Positions 34,482 through 43,498 of a stretch of DNA of 48,023 bases are shown piece by piece. The notes beneath the pieces were generated by a model. The model was not told the origin of the DNA, did no database searches, and worked only from the letters and a program-made list of their open reading frames with translations. Source of the DNA: Candidatus Atribacteria bacterium (GTDB taxonomy: Bacteria; Atribacterota; Atribacteria; Atribacterales; Atribacteraceae); contig PWXL01000114.1 of NCBI GenBank assembly GCA_003561145.1, positions 1 to 48,023 on the forward strand. The letters run 5' to 3'. Positions within the stretch are counted from its first letter, which is position 1, and each line of letters begins with the position of its first letter. The position numbers were made by a program, and so were the translations under genes.

Positions 34482-35458
34482 AGCGCATGACACTATTGAA
34501 AGGAACACACACAGTTGATACACGTACCGTCCTTGCTCTTGGCTTTTTTGACGGAATTCATCGCGGCCACCGGGCGGTTTTGGATACAGCTGAAAAACAT
34601 GCCCGTCTCATGGAATGCCCATTGCAAGTCCTTACTTTTTATCCACATCCCCAACACCTGGTGAATGGAAGTGACTTTCGGTATCTCACTACCTACGGGG
34701 AAAAATTCCTGATATTGAGAAGTTTTTACACAGACTGTATTCTCCGTTTCATCAGGTTCGAAAAAACTCTCCGTGATATGAATCCGGAAAAATTTATAGG
34801 TTTTTTATCCAGCCGCTTTCAACCGGAAGCAGTGTACATAGGGGAAAATTTTCGTTTTGGTTACCGGGCCAGGGGAGACGCGGCGCTTTTACGAAATTCC
34901 TTAACAAAAGAGAACATATCGGTAGAGGTTGTTGCTACTGTTCGTGAAGAAGGGGAGGCGGTTTCCAGTTCAAGGATACGCAGCCTCCTCACCCGCGGGA
35001 AACTGGAAGAAGCAAACGCATTTCTGGGGTATCCCTATTCGATCCATGGTGTGGTACGAAAGGGGCAGAAGTTGGGAAGTACGCTCGGGTTCCCCACGGC
35101 CAATATTTACCCGTCTTCCCGGAAACTTTTACCGGGTCCGGGTGTGTATGCCGGGTATGCCCGGGGTAAAGATTTTTCCTGCCCGGCACTTGTATATGTA
35201 GGGACAAGGCCTACACTCGGGGGCATTGCATATCCGGTAACTGAAGCATACCTTCCCGGCTTGAAACAAGAAAATCTCTATGGGAAGAGGATGTGTTTTT
35301 CGTTTGTTGCTTTCATGAGAGAAGAGGTAAAATTTTCGTCATTGGAAGAGCTGCGGAAACAGATCTCATGCGATCTGGGGGCTCTTGAGCCCTATTTACA
35401 GCAATCTTCCCTTATGATACACTACAATTCGAACGTAGAAAAAATGGGGGTGTCGTAA
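34478..35458 (+). CDS. ribF: Bifunctional riboflavin kinase / FAD synthetase
   Basis: The 326-aa enzyme makes FMN and FAD. The N-terminal adenylyltransferase domain has ALGFFDGIHRGHR and the SSSRIRSLL motif (about 165-172). The C-terminal kinase domain has KGQKLGSTLGFPTANI and the pattern ending in NLYGKRM, with a conserved Glu in VTEAYLPG. The truB-ribF-rpsO-pnp order is conserved in Bacillota. The start overlaps the truB stop by 4 nt. Confidence 0.94.
   Translation: MKRMTLLKGTHTVDTRTVLALGFFDGIHRGHRAVLDTAEKHARLMECPLQVLTFYPHPQHLVNGSDFRYLTTYGEKFLILRSFYTDCILRFIRFEKTLRDMNPEKFIGFLSSRFQPEAVYIGENFRFGYRARGDAALLRNSLTKENISVEVVATVREEGEAVSSSRIRSLLTRGKLEEANAFLGYPYSIHGVVRKGQKLGSTLGFPTANIYPSSRKLLPGPGVYAGYARGKDFSCPALVYVGTRPTLGGIAYPVTEAYLPGLKQENLYGKRMCFSFVAFMREEVKFSSLEELRKQISCDLGALEPYLQQSSLMIHYNSNVEKMGVS
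35395..35423 (+). promoter_or_regulatory. Candidate internal promoter for rpsO-pnp
   Basis: TTTACA (35395-35400) and TACACT (35418-35423) are 17 nt apart within the 3' end of ribF. The predicted start, about 35430, gives a 30-nt leader to rpsO. An independent rpsO promoter is known in other bacteria, but these hexamers are imperfect. Confidence 0.4.
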
Positions 35459-35461
35459 ACT

Positions 35462-35731
35462 TTGGCGCTAACGAAAGATAAAAAAAGGGAAATAATCGAG
35501 AATCACAAGATCCACCAAGAAGACAACGGATCTCCTGAAGTTCAAATAGCTCTCTTGACGGAAAGTATCAGGGAACTCACAGAACACTTGAAAGTTCATT
35601 CCAAGGATTTTCATTCCCGCCGGGGGCTGTTCATAATGGTTGGTCAGCGTAGGCGGTTGTTGAATTATCTCAAAAAATACCATGTTGACCGGTATTTCTC
35701 AATCCTGGAAAAGCTGGGTTTACGAAAGTAA
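35462..35731 (+). CDS. rpsO: 30S ribosomal protein S15
   Basis: The 89-aa primary 16S rRNA-binding protein has the S15 signature throughout (NHKIHQEDNGSPEVQIALLTESI, split here by no gaps, and RRLLNYLKK near the C-terminus). The start is TTG 35462, about 10 nt after GGGGGTG and directly after the ribF stop. It ends 12-15 nt before the apparent pnp start. Confidence 0.96.
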   Translation: MALTKDKKREIIENHKIHQEDNGSPEVQIALLTESIRELTEHLKVHSKDFHSRRGLFIMVGQRRRLLNYLKKYHVDRYFSILEKLGLRK

Positions 35732-35746
35732 GAGGAGGTATGTATC

Positions 35747-37894
35747 ATACTTAGAACAGAAATTCCATTTGGCGGCCAATCGTTAATAGTAGAAACCGGC
35801 AAGATGGCCAAGCAGGCGTGGGGATCGGTCTGTGTCCGGTTGGGAGATACAGTGGTGTTAGTTACCGCCTCGGGCACGGAAGAGGCCAGAGACATTGATT
35901 TTACTCCCCTCTTAGTGGACTACGAGGAGAGGTTTTATGCAGCGGGGAAAATACCAGGTGGTTTTATTAAGCGAGAGGGCAGACCTCGCACAGATGCGAT
36001 TTTAAGCGCTAGGCTGATTGACCGTTCAATCCGGCCGCTTTTTCATGAATTGTACCGCAACGATACCCACGTTGTATCGACGGTTCTTTCGGTGGATGAA
36101 AGTAATCCTCCCGACGTCATATCCATCAACGGTGCATCTCTTGCCCTGGGGATATCCCAGATCCCGTTCGCGGGCCCGCTAGGAGCGTGCCGGGTGGGAA
36201 TGGTGAATAGTGAATATATATTGAACCCCTCATTGGACCAGTTAGAAGAGAGCGTGCTCGACATTGTGGTTGCGGGAACTGAGCAGGGAATTACCATGAT
36301 TGAATCGGGTGCCCGGGAAGCCGGCGAAGAGGAAGTGTATGGGGGGCTGGAGTTTGCCTACCGGCACATACTGAAGATTATCGAAGCACAACGAACGATA
36401 ATCGCTGAATGGGGTCTTCCCAAGCTGAAAGTCGTCTTACCTCCCCACCTGGAAGATATTCGTTCCTTTATCAGGGAAAAATACGAGGAACGAATCAAAG
36501 AAGCTGTTGCCATATCAGGAAAATCCGACAGGATGGTTGAGCTTCGGATGTTGGAGCAAGCTGCCAGGCAGGAAGCGGAGGAGCACTTTGATATAATGAC
36601 CGCCTTTGCGCCATCCTGGGAAAACCTGGTAAAAGAAAAGGTACGGGAATTGATATCCGAGGCCGGCCGCAGGCAAGATGGAAGACTCCCGAATGAAATC
36701 CGGGATATCAGTTGTGAAGTAGGAATATTCCCCCGCACCCATGGATCTGCACTCTTTACCCGGGGACAAACACAGGCATTGGCGATTACGACGTTAGGAG
36801 CTTCCAGCGAAGAACAAAGAGTAGATGGACTCCAAGATGAAGAAGCGAAGCGCTTTATGCTTCATTATAATTTTCCTCCCTTCAGTGTAGGAGAAGTCCG
36901 TCCCATGAGAGGTCCGGGAAGGAGAGAGATCGGTCATGGGGCACTTGCTGAAAGGGCACTGGAAATATTTCTTCCTCCCGAAAAAGAATTTCCCTATACT
37001 GTACGCGTGGTTTCAGAAATATTGGAGTCCAATGGTTCTTCTTCCATGGCCACGGTCTGCGGGAGCAGCCTTTCTCTCATGGATGCCGGTGTCCCTGTCC
37101 TTTCTTCGTGTGCGGGCTTGTCAATAGGCCTCATCAAGGATGGAAATCGAAACATATTGCTGATGGATATCCTGGGCTCGGAAGATCATTACGGAGAGAT
37201 GGATTTCAAGGTAGCGGGAAGCAGGAAGGGTATTACAGCCATTCAGCTTGACGTCAAGAACCAGGGTTTGGAGGTTGCATTGTTTCGAGATGCCCTCGCA
37301 CAGGCTCATGAAGGCCGTTTATATATACTGGACGTAATGGATACGGTTATTGAAAAGCCGCGCGGCACTCTTTCCACATTTGCTCCCAAAATCGGTATTC
37401 TGGAAATAAACCCGGAACGTATTGGTGCGGTCATAGGGCCGGGAGGCAAGGTAATCAAAAAAATTGTCGAAGAAACCGGAGCCGACATTGATATCCAGGA
37501 TGACGGGAGGATCGTTATTTTTTCCCGTTCCAGTGATGGGAAAGAAAAGGCCATGCAAATGATTCGGAATATCACCCAGGAAGTAGAAATCGGCAAGGTG
37601 TATCTGGGTAAGGTGGTCCGGATTACAGATTTCGGAGCGTTCGTAGAAATTTTTCCCGGCAAGGATGGCTTGTGCCATATATCACAATTTTCCCGGGAAA
37701 GGATCCGCCGGGTTGAGGATGTGGTAAAAGTCGGAGATGACCTTTTGGTCAAGGTCATCGGGGTTGATGGGATGGGAAAAGTCAGCCTCAGCCATAAGGA
37801 TGCGGTTGCGGAAACGGAAGGTAGCGGCCATGTACAGACACCGGAACACCGTGACCGCGTGAGAACGCGTTCAAGCTCCCGCCGGGGGAGGTAA
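35747..37894 (+). CDS. pnp: Polynucleotide phosphorylase, no canonical start codon
   Basis: The phosphorolytic 3'-5' exoribonuclease has two RNase PH domains (DYEERFYAAGKIPGGFIKREGR is in the first; FTRGQTQAL and GSEDHYGEMDFKVAG in the second), then KH (IGAVIGPGGKVIKKI) and S1 (GKVYLGKVVRITDFGAFVEI) domains. The conserved N-terminus RTEIPFGGQSLIVETGK lies upstream of the first in-frame ATG (35804). Between the rpsO stop and that block there is no in-frame ATG, GTG or TTG. AGGAGG (35733-35738) is followed by ATC at 35744 and ATA at 35747, 5 and 8 nt away. The ATG at 35740 is out of frame. I place the start at ATA 35747 (715 aa); ATC 35744 is equally possible, and a sequencing error cannot be excluded. 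Confidence 0.92.
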   Translation: MLRTEIPFGGQSLIVETGKMAKQAWGSVCVRLGDTVVLVTASGTEEARDIDFTPLLVDYEERFYAAGKIPGGFIKREGRPRTDAILSARLIDRSIRPLFHELYRNDTHVVSTVLSVDESNPPDVISINGASLALGISQIPFAGPLGACRVGMVNSEYILNPSLDQLEESVLDIVVAGTEQGITMIESGAREAGEEEVYGGLEFAYRHILKIIEAQRTIIAEWGLPKLKVVLPPHLEDIRSFIREKYEERIKEAVAISGKSDRMVELRMLEQAARQEAEEHFDIMTAFAPSWENLVKEKVRELISEAGRRQDGRLPNEIRDISCEVGIFPRTHGSALFTRGQTQALAITTLGASSEEQRVDGLQDEEAKRFMLHYNFPPFSVGEVRPMRGPGRREIGHGALAERALEIFLPPEKEFPYTVRVVSEILESNGSSSMATVCGSSLSLMDAGVPVLSSCAGLSIGLIKDGNRNILLMDILGSEDHYGEMDFKVAGSRKGITAIQLDVKNQGLEVALFRDALAQAHEGRLYILDVMDTVIEKPRGTLSTFAPKIGILEINPERIGAVIGPGGKVIKKIVEETGADIDIQDDGRIVIFSRSSDGKEKAMQMIRNITQEVEIGKVYLGKVVRITDFGAFVEIFPGKDGLCHISQFSRERIRRVEDVVKVGDDLLVKVIGVDGMGKVSLSHKDAVAETEGSGHVQTPEHRDRVRTRSSSRRGR

Positions 37895-37918
37895 AAAAAC
37901 TGTTTTGCTGGGAATGCT

Positions 37919-40087
37919 ATGACAGGTAACCAGAGAAAAGTCCTTTTTGTTTCATTTCTGGTTCTTTTTTCACTGTATGCTTTCCTGGCCTTGATTACCT
38001 TTGACGTAGGTATAGTAGGCGATATCATAGCAGACAGCTTTTTCCGTGCATTTGGAATCGGGGCCTATGCATTCCCTTTTTTGCTTTTTTATTACGCGTT
38101 CGAGATAGTCCGCTTTCAAAGATCAACGCGTTTTCGTTCTATCGGAAGAATAGTGGGGTTCTCAGGATGGTATCTTATTTTCCTCACCTTGAGCCAATGG
38201 AGAGCAAGTGAAAGTGGTTATGTTCTGGAATCGGGTCCTTTCGGAGGTACCACAGGAGACACCCTGTTTCGAACAGCTCTTCTGTATCTCGGTGAAACCG
38301 GTATGTTGCTCACACTGTTTGTTTTGTCTTTTCTCAGCACCTTTGCAGTGGGTGAGGGAAAATGGGTGTACACAACCGCCTCTCTTTTGAAAAAGATACC
38401 GGAGGTATCAATCCGGGTTCCATCTTTCAAGCGTAGTAAAGCAAAAATCCCCCCTCATACCCCCCTTGCCTTTACTCCTGGTGATCCGGTACCGGCCGGG
38501 AACGAGAGAATACACCGGTTGGATGATGAAGAATTTCATGAAGAGAGATTGGAGCACCACTTCGATCCTGCAGATCTCGATGTCCCCCGGAAGAGTAGTG
38601 TCTCTCCCAAGGTCATCATAGCTCATTCCCCCCAGCAGGAAGAGCGGAAACCGTTACCCCGGAAAAAGAAACGTTCGGAAGCAGGGGGTTGGCATATTCC
38701 GGGAAGCGGTCTTTTAAACCCTTACCAAAGAAATACCGAGAGAGTAACCACAGATGAGGTGAACAGAGGAATAATACGGCTGGAAAGGACACTCAACGAA
38801 TTCAATGTTGCAGGGAAAGTTATCAATGTTATGGTAGGACCAACCATCACCCGCTATGAATTTCAACCCGCACCCGGGGTAAAGGTCAATAAGGTTGTTG
38901 GTCTTTCCAATGACATCGCACTTTCTTTTGCTGCCGCTGCGGTACGAATTGAGGCTCCCATTCCCGGCAAGTCAGCCGTGGGTATTGAAATTCCCAACGA
39001 AAACAAAGAAATGGTGGTTTTTCGTGAACTGGTGGAAAGCCGTTCCTTTTCAAAGAGTCACTCTCCGCTTGTAATCGCTTTGGGAAAAGATGTCACGGGA
39101 AAGCATCTTATATGGGACTTAAAAAACGCTCCCCACTTGTTAATTGCAGGTGCCACGGGCTCCGGGAAGAGTGTCTGTATCAATTCAATACTCGGAAGCC
39201 TTCTCTACAGGGCTGATCCGAATCAGCTTCGTATCGCACTGATCGACCCCAAGAAAGTTGAACTCTCCCTGTACGGGGAACTCCCGCACTTATGCTCACC
39301 GGTTATTTCCGATGTACGCTGGGTGGTCAAGTTTTTGAAATGGATGTGTCGTGAAATGGATTCCCGTTACCAATTACTTTCAGATTTGGGAACCAGAAAT
39401 ATCGAAGAATATAATAATGTAATGGAAAGCAATGAAAAGCTGCCATATGTGGTGGTGGTCATTGACGAACTGGCCGACCTTATGATGACGGCACCTTCTG
39501 ATGTGGAAGCGTACATTTGTCGATTGGCCCAAATGGCCCGGGCGGTGGGTATACATCTTCTATTGGCTACCCAGAGGCCATCCGTAGATGTGATCACCGG
39601 CCTTATCAAGGCAAATTTTCCCTCCAGATTGGCTTTTGCGGTTTCATCTCAAGCTGATTCCAAAACCATCCTGGATGGGACAGGAGCCGAGAAACTGTTG
39701 GGAAACGGTGACTTACTGTTCTCTCCGGTGGGAGTCAATAAAGCCCTGCGTGGACAGGGAGCCTATATTTCCACCTCTGAAACAAAAAAAATCATTGACC
39801 ACTGGGCTCGCCAGGAAGGTGATATTTTTTATTCAATGGAATTCATACTCAAAGATGAACCCGAGGATGCTTACGATGAGGAGGAAGAGCTTTATCAGGA
39901 TGCTGTTTCTATTGTTTTGGAAAACGGAAAGGCTTCTACCTCCCTTTTACAGAGAAGGCTGCGGATCGGGTTCAACCGGGCAGCCCGCCTGATTGAAAAA
40001 ATGGAAAGAGATGGAGTGGTAGGGCCGTATGAGGGAAGTAAGCCAAGAAAAGTTATGATGAACAATAAAGGGGAAGGATTCTCATGA
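37919..40087 (+). CDS. ftsK: DNA translocase FtsK/SpoIIIE
   Basis: The 722-aa motor pumps chromosomal DNA during division or sporulation. Four membrane segments lie in residues 7-140, followed by a proline- and charge-rich linker (about 160-265), the alpha/beta motor with Walker A GATGSGKS (411-418) and Walker B VVVVIDE (511-517), and a C-terminal gamma winged helix (about 655-715) that reads KOPS/SRS-type sequences. Position after pnp matches spoIIIE in Bacillota. The short linker resembles SpoIIIE-type rather than long FtsK proteins; the sequence does not tell which role dominates. Confidence 0.95.
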   Translation: MTGNQRKVLFVSFLVLFSLYAFLALITFDVGIVGDIIADSFFRAFGIGAYAFPFLLFYYAFEIVRFQRSTRFRSIGRIVGFSGWYLIFLTLSQWRASESGYVLESGPFGGTTGDTLFRTALLYLGETGMLLTLFVLSFLSTFAVGEGKWVYTTASLLKKIPEVSIRVPSFKRSKAKIPPHTPLAFTPGDPVPAGNERIHRLDDEEFHEERLEHHFDPADLDVPRKSSVSPKVIIAHSPQQEERKPLPRKKKRSEAGGWHIPGSGLLNPYQRNTERVTTDEVNRGIIRLERTLNEFNVAGKVINVMVGPTITRYEFQPAPGVKVNKVVGLSNDIALSFAAAAVRIEAPIPGKSAVGIEIPNENKEMVVFRELVESRSFSKSHSPLVIALGKDVTGKHLIWDLKNAPHLLIAGATGSGKSVCINSILGSLLYRADPNQLRIALIDPKKVELSLYGELPHLCSPVISDVRWVVKFLKWMCREMDSRYQLLSDLGTRNIEEYNNVMESNEKLPYVVVVIDELADLMMTAPSDVEAYICRLAQMARAVGIHLLLATQRPSVDVITGLIKANFPSRLAFAVSSQADSKTILDGTGAEKLLGNGDLLFSPVGVNKALRGQGAYISTSETKKIIDHWARQEGDIFYSMEFILKDEPEDAYDEEEELYQDAVSIVLENGKASTSLLQRRLRIGFNRAARLIEKMERDGVVGPYEGSKPRKVMMNNKGEGFS

Positions 40088-40842
40088 ACGAAGAAGGACG
40101 TCTTTCTGTAGGAGCGACATTGAAAAAAGCCAGGGAAGAAAAAGGACTTTCTCTCCAGGAAGTGGAGTCCCAAATCTTCATTATAGAAAAACACCTGGAA
40201 TATCTGGAAGCTGATAACTGGGACGCTTTACCCGGTCATTCGTATGCTCTTGGTTATATTAAAATATATGCCCGTTTACTGGGTCTTGATGATACAAAGC
40301 TCGTCGAGCAGTGGAAAAGATCCTTATCACAGGAACCCTCCCCATCACAAGAAAGAAGGATCGTGAAAAAGAGGGAGGAAAAAAGACGAGCGAAGAAAAT
40401 AAATCGTCTTTTTCGGAAAATACTTATTTTACTGGTCGTATTGACTGCTTTCTTTTCCGTACTTTTTGTGATACTGAATCTGGACACAGAAGGGGACACG
40501 GCGGAATATCCCATTGTTGAGCACGTTTCACCCGTACCCAGTCCCACGCCGGATGATACTGTTGCCGTAATTCCCGCTACACCGCCAGAGGAAGAAGAGG
40601 AGGAATTTGCCATTTCTCTCCTCCTTTCGGCAGAAGACCTGGCGTGGCTTGAGGTTGCCAGCGAGGGGAATACTGTTTTTGCCGATATTTTGGTTCCGGG
40701 CAAAGAATATACTTTTCGCAGCAACCTGCCGCTTGAACTATCCGGCAGAGACGGAGACCAGGTACTGGTTTTTCTCAATGGAACAGACATAGGAACACTT
40801 GCCGAAGAGGGGCAGGAGTTCAGCCGTGTTTTCACCCCATGA
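40084..40842 (+). CDS. RodZ-like helix-turn-helix membrane protein
   Basis: The 252-aa protein has an N-terminal Xre/HTH_25-type domain (about 7-75, LKKAREEKGLSLQEVE and LPGHSYALGYIKIYARLLG), a basic juxtamembrane stretch, one transmembrane helix (about 111-132), a Pro/Glu-rich linker and a C-terminal beta-rich domain with SAEDLAWLEV (DUF4115-like). This is the RodZ architecture, which couples MreB and cell shape, and a regulatory function is also described in some bacteria. It overlaps ftsK by 4 nt (ATGA) and rimO follows with another 4-nt overlap. Confidence 0.87.
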   Translation: MNEEGRLSVGATLKKAREEKGLSLQEVESQIFIIEKHLEYLEADNWDALPGHSYALGYIKIYARLLGLDDTKLVEQWKRSLSQEPSPSQERRIVKKREEKRRAKKINRLFRKILILLVVLTAFFSVLFVILNLDTEGDTAEYPIVEHVSPVPSPTPDDTVAVIPATPPEEEEEEFAISLLLSAEDLAWLEVASEGNTVFADILVPGKEYTFRSNLPLELSGRDGDQVLVFLNGTDIGTLAEEGQEFSRVFTP

Positions 40843-42176
40843 AAAGGGCGGCGGTTATATCACTGGGGTGTGACAAAAACCTGGTGGATTCAGAAGTTGT
40901 AAGCGGTAAGCTTTTGGAAGAGGGTTTTGACTGCTTGTGTTCTCCAGAAGAGGCAGATTGTGTTGTGCTCAATACGTGTGCTTTCATGGAAGATGCCTGC
41001 CGGGAAAGCTATGAATGGATTGAGAAGCTGTGTTCTTTAAAGAAAAACTCCACTGATAAGACCCTGCTGGTAATGGGCTGTCTTCCGTCCCGCTTCGGAG
41101 AAGACCTTACCGTGCGCTTTCCATCCGTGGACTGCTGGGTGACACCTGATGCACTCCCACACGTTCCGCGTCTTTTACAAGAAAAAGCACAGGGATACAT
41201 TACAGAAAAGAAACCCTACCTGTATAATGAAGCAACAGCCCGTCTCCTCTCCACTCCCTCGCATTTTGCCTATCTCAAAATAGCTGAAGGCTGTAACCAC
41301 CGGTGTACTTTTTGCATCATTCCACGACTGCGAGGTCCTCTACGCAGCCGCAGCCTTGCATCCATTGAAAAGGAGGCGCGTAATCTGGCGGGCATGGGAG
41401 TAAAAGAATTTATTCTCGTAGCACAAGATGTAGGATCTTATGGAGTGGATCTGTATCATCGCCGGGCGCTTCCTCTTCTCTTGCGGCGTTTGGGAAAAGT
41501 GCTTCCCGCTGAAAGCTGGATACGGCTTCTCTATGTTTCTCCTGAAAGCCTTAATAATGAACTTATTGAGGCAATAGCAGGAATTCCCCAGGTATGCCGG
41601 TACGTGGATATTCCTCTCCAACACGCCGACCCGAAAATCTTGCAGGCCATGAACCGCCCCCCCAACATAGAACCGGTACTGGATACTATCCAATACCTGA
41701 GGTCTTTGCTTCCCGAAATGGTTTTCAGAACAACATTGGTAACCGGTTTCCCCGGGGAGGGGGAAGAAGAGCATCAAAAGGTGCTTGAACTCATGCGTGC
41801 AGTCACTTTCGAGCGCCTTGGAGTGTTTCCTTACTCAGAGGGAAGCGATTGTGCTTCCAGCAGCCTGCACCCAAAAGTACCCGGGGAAATAGCACTACAA
41901 AGAGCCGGGGAAATTATGGCACTCCAAAAAAAAATTATGCACTCTTTCCACCTGTCACTGCTGGGTAAAAAGATTCCAGTGATCGTAGAAGAAAAAGTTT
42001 CCTCTGGAGCACGCAGAGGGAGGGGAAAATATGCAGGTCGTTCCTATGCTGATGCCCCGGGCGTTGATTGTCACATCTCTCTGCGCGGGGTGCCGGGGAA
42101 TGGCCAAACCGGTTCTCTCAGAATGGCAAAAGTTACCAGGGCAAACATATTCGAGCTCGAAGGGGTGCTGCTGTGA
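40839..42176 (+). CDS. rimO: Ribosomal protein S12 methylthiotransferase RimO
   Basis: The 445-aa radical SAM enzyme adds a methylthio group to an Asp of ribosomal protein S12. The N-terminal UPF0004 domain holds cysteines C11, C47 and C81 for one Fe-S cluster; the radical SAM CxxxCxxC motif is C152, C156 and C159 (EGCNHRCTFCIIPRLRG). The VAQDVGSYGVDLY segment and the short TRAM domain at the C-terminus distinguish it from MiaB. In Bacillota pgsA usually follows; here cinA does. Confidence 0.93.
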   Translation: MKRAAVISLGCDKNLVDSEVVSGKLLEEGFDCLCSPEEADCVVLNTCAFMEDACRESYEWIEKLCSLKKNSTDKTLLVMGCLPSRFGEDLTVRFPSVDCWVTPDALPHVPRLLQEKAQGYITEKKPYLYNEATARLLSTPSHFAYLKIAEGCNHRCTFCIIPRLRGPLRSRSLASIEKEARNLAGMGVKEFILVAQDVGSYGVDLYHRRALPLLLRRLGKVLPAESWIRLLYVSPESLNNELIEAIAGIPQVCRYVDIPLQHADPKILQAMNRPPNIEPVLDTIQYLRSLLPEMVFRTTLVTGFPGEGEEEHQKVLELMRAVTFERLGVFPYSEGSDCASSSLHPKVPGEIALQRAGEIMALQKKIMHSFHLSLLGKKIPVIVEEKVSSGARRGRGKYAGRSYADAPGVDCHISLRGVPGNGQTGSLRMAKVTRANIFELEGVLL

Positions 42177-43498
42177 AAGCGGGTATCCTCTGCGTGGGAA
42201 CAGAAATAGTTACAGGTCTTGTGATGGAACGGAATGCCGCATACCTTTCCTCCCGCCTGGCAGAGGAAGGGTGTATCACCAAAAACATCATCTGTGTACC
42301 GGACGAAGCTGCAACCATCCGGCATTCTTTGGAATTTCTCTTAGGGGATTCAGAAATATCATCTATTATCATTACAGGGGGACTTGGGCCCACCGATGAT
42401 GATATAACCCGGGAAGCTGTTGCCCAGGTAGCCGGGGTGGAACTCTTTTTCGACCAGGAAAGCTGGGAACGAATCGTCGGTTTCTATCGAAGTATCCGGT
42501 ATACAGATCCACCGCGGAATAACAGACGTCAAGCCATGATGCCCCTGGGTGCACAGGTACTGGCCAATGGGAAAGGAACGGCACCCGGATTTATGGTAGA
42601 AAAAAATGGCAAAAAGATTATCGTTCTCCCCGGTGTTCCAATTGAGGTTGAGTATTTTTGGGAAACAGTCAGAAAACTCTTACCTGGAAAGAAAAGGGGC
42701 ACTTTTTTCCGTACACAGGTTTTAAAATTTTGCGGTTTGGGTGAATCGCGGTTTGCCGAGATGATTGCACCGTATCTCTCAGGGATGCCCGATTCCCTCA
42801 AGGCGGCATATTTGCCCCGCTATGGGGAAGTATGGTTGTATCTTTACGGAGACATACAAGGCGATACTGCCAGGAAAGAAGCCCTGCAGAGAATGAATGT
42901 CATCGCAGAACATCTTCGGAGTTACCTGTTTTCCGGTTTCGGCAATACCTTGGCCGAGGCCGTGGGAAATCTCTTGGTGTCAGCCGGTCAAAAGATAGCC
43001 GTCTGTGAATCGTGTACCGGTGGTTTCCTGGGAGAGATCCTCACTGAAGTTCCGGGAAGTTCAGCTTTTTTTGAACGAGGGTATATTACCTACAGCAACC
43101 GCTCCAAGGTCGAAGATCTCTCGATATCGCCCCTCCTTCTTGAGGAAAAGGGCGCAGTGAGCGAGGAAGTCGCAGAAGAGATGGCACGAAATGTTCGGTC
43201 CAAGGCACGGACTGACTACGGCTTGGCAATAACAGGGATAGCAGGTCCAACAGGGGGTTCGGCTCTGAAACCCGTGGGTCTGGTATATCTCTCGCTTGCC
43301 GGTCCGGAAGAAGTTTCGGTGAGAGAATTTCAATTCCCCGGTGACCGGGAAACAGTCAGAAAAATGAGTGTTCATTCGGCATTAAGCGTATTGTTCTTTA
43401 CCCTGCGTGGAAGTCCACACATTCTTCTTGGTTGGGAAAAAGATAAAACCATACGAATGAGGGGGGGAGAGAGATCTCGTGGAGGACCGGAAGAATAA
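42173..43498 (+). CDS. cinA: CinA family protein (COG1058 pyrophosphatase plus NMN amidohydrolase domain)
   Basis: The 441-aa protein has an N-terminal MoaB/MogA-like domain (VGTEIVTG, GGLGPTDDDITREAVA) and GKGTAPGF and LPGVPIE, plus a C-terminal PncC-type domain (VCESCTGGFLGE, YSNRSKVEDL, GIAGPTGG) that deamidates nicotinamide mononucleotide in related proteins. GTG 42173 overlaps the rimO stop, with AAGGGG upstream. A GTP-G-rich basic tail of about 25 residues overlaps thpR. CinA beside recA is the classical arrangement. Confidence 0.93.
   Translation: MKAGILCVGTEIVTGLVMERNAAYLSSRLAEEGCITKNIICVPDEAATIRHSLEFLLGDSEISSIIITGGLGPTDDDITREAVAQVAGVELFFDQESWERIVGFYRSIRYTDPPRNNRRQAMMPLGAQVLANGKGTAPGFMVEKNGKKIIVLPGVPIEVEYFWETVRKLLPGKKRGTFFRTQVLKFCGLGESRFAEMIAPYLSGMPDSLKAAYLPRYGEVWLYLYGDIQGDTARKEALQRMNVIAEHLRSYLFSGFGNTLAEAVGNLLVSAGQKIAVCESCTGGFLGEILTEVPGSSAFFERGYITYSNRSKVEDLSISPLLLEEKGAVSEEVAEEMARNVRSKARTDYGLAITGIAGPTGGSALKPVGLVYLSLAGPEEVSVREFQFPGDRETVRKMSVHSALSVLFFTLRGSPHILLGWEKDKTIRMRGGERSRGGPEE

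Noticed and set aside
37306..38028. Long minus-strand frame opposite pnp and the start of ftsK (240 codons)
   Set aside because: It spans two well-supported plus-strand genes, is Ser/Thr/Pro-rich as antisense frames often are, and has no ribosome site.
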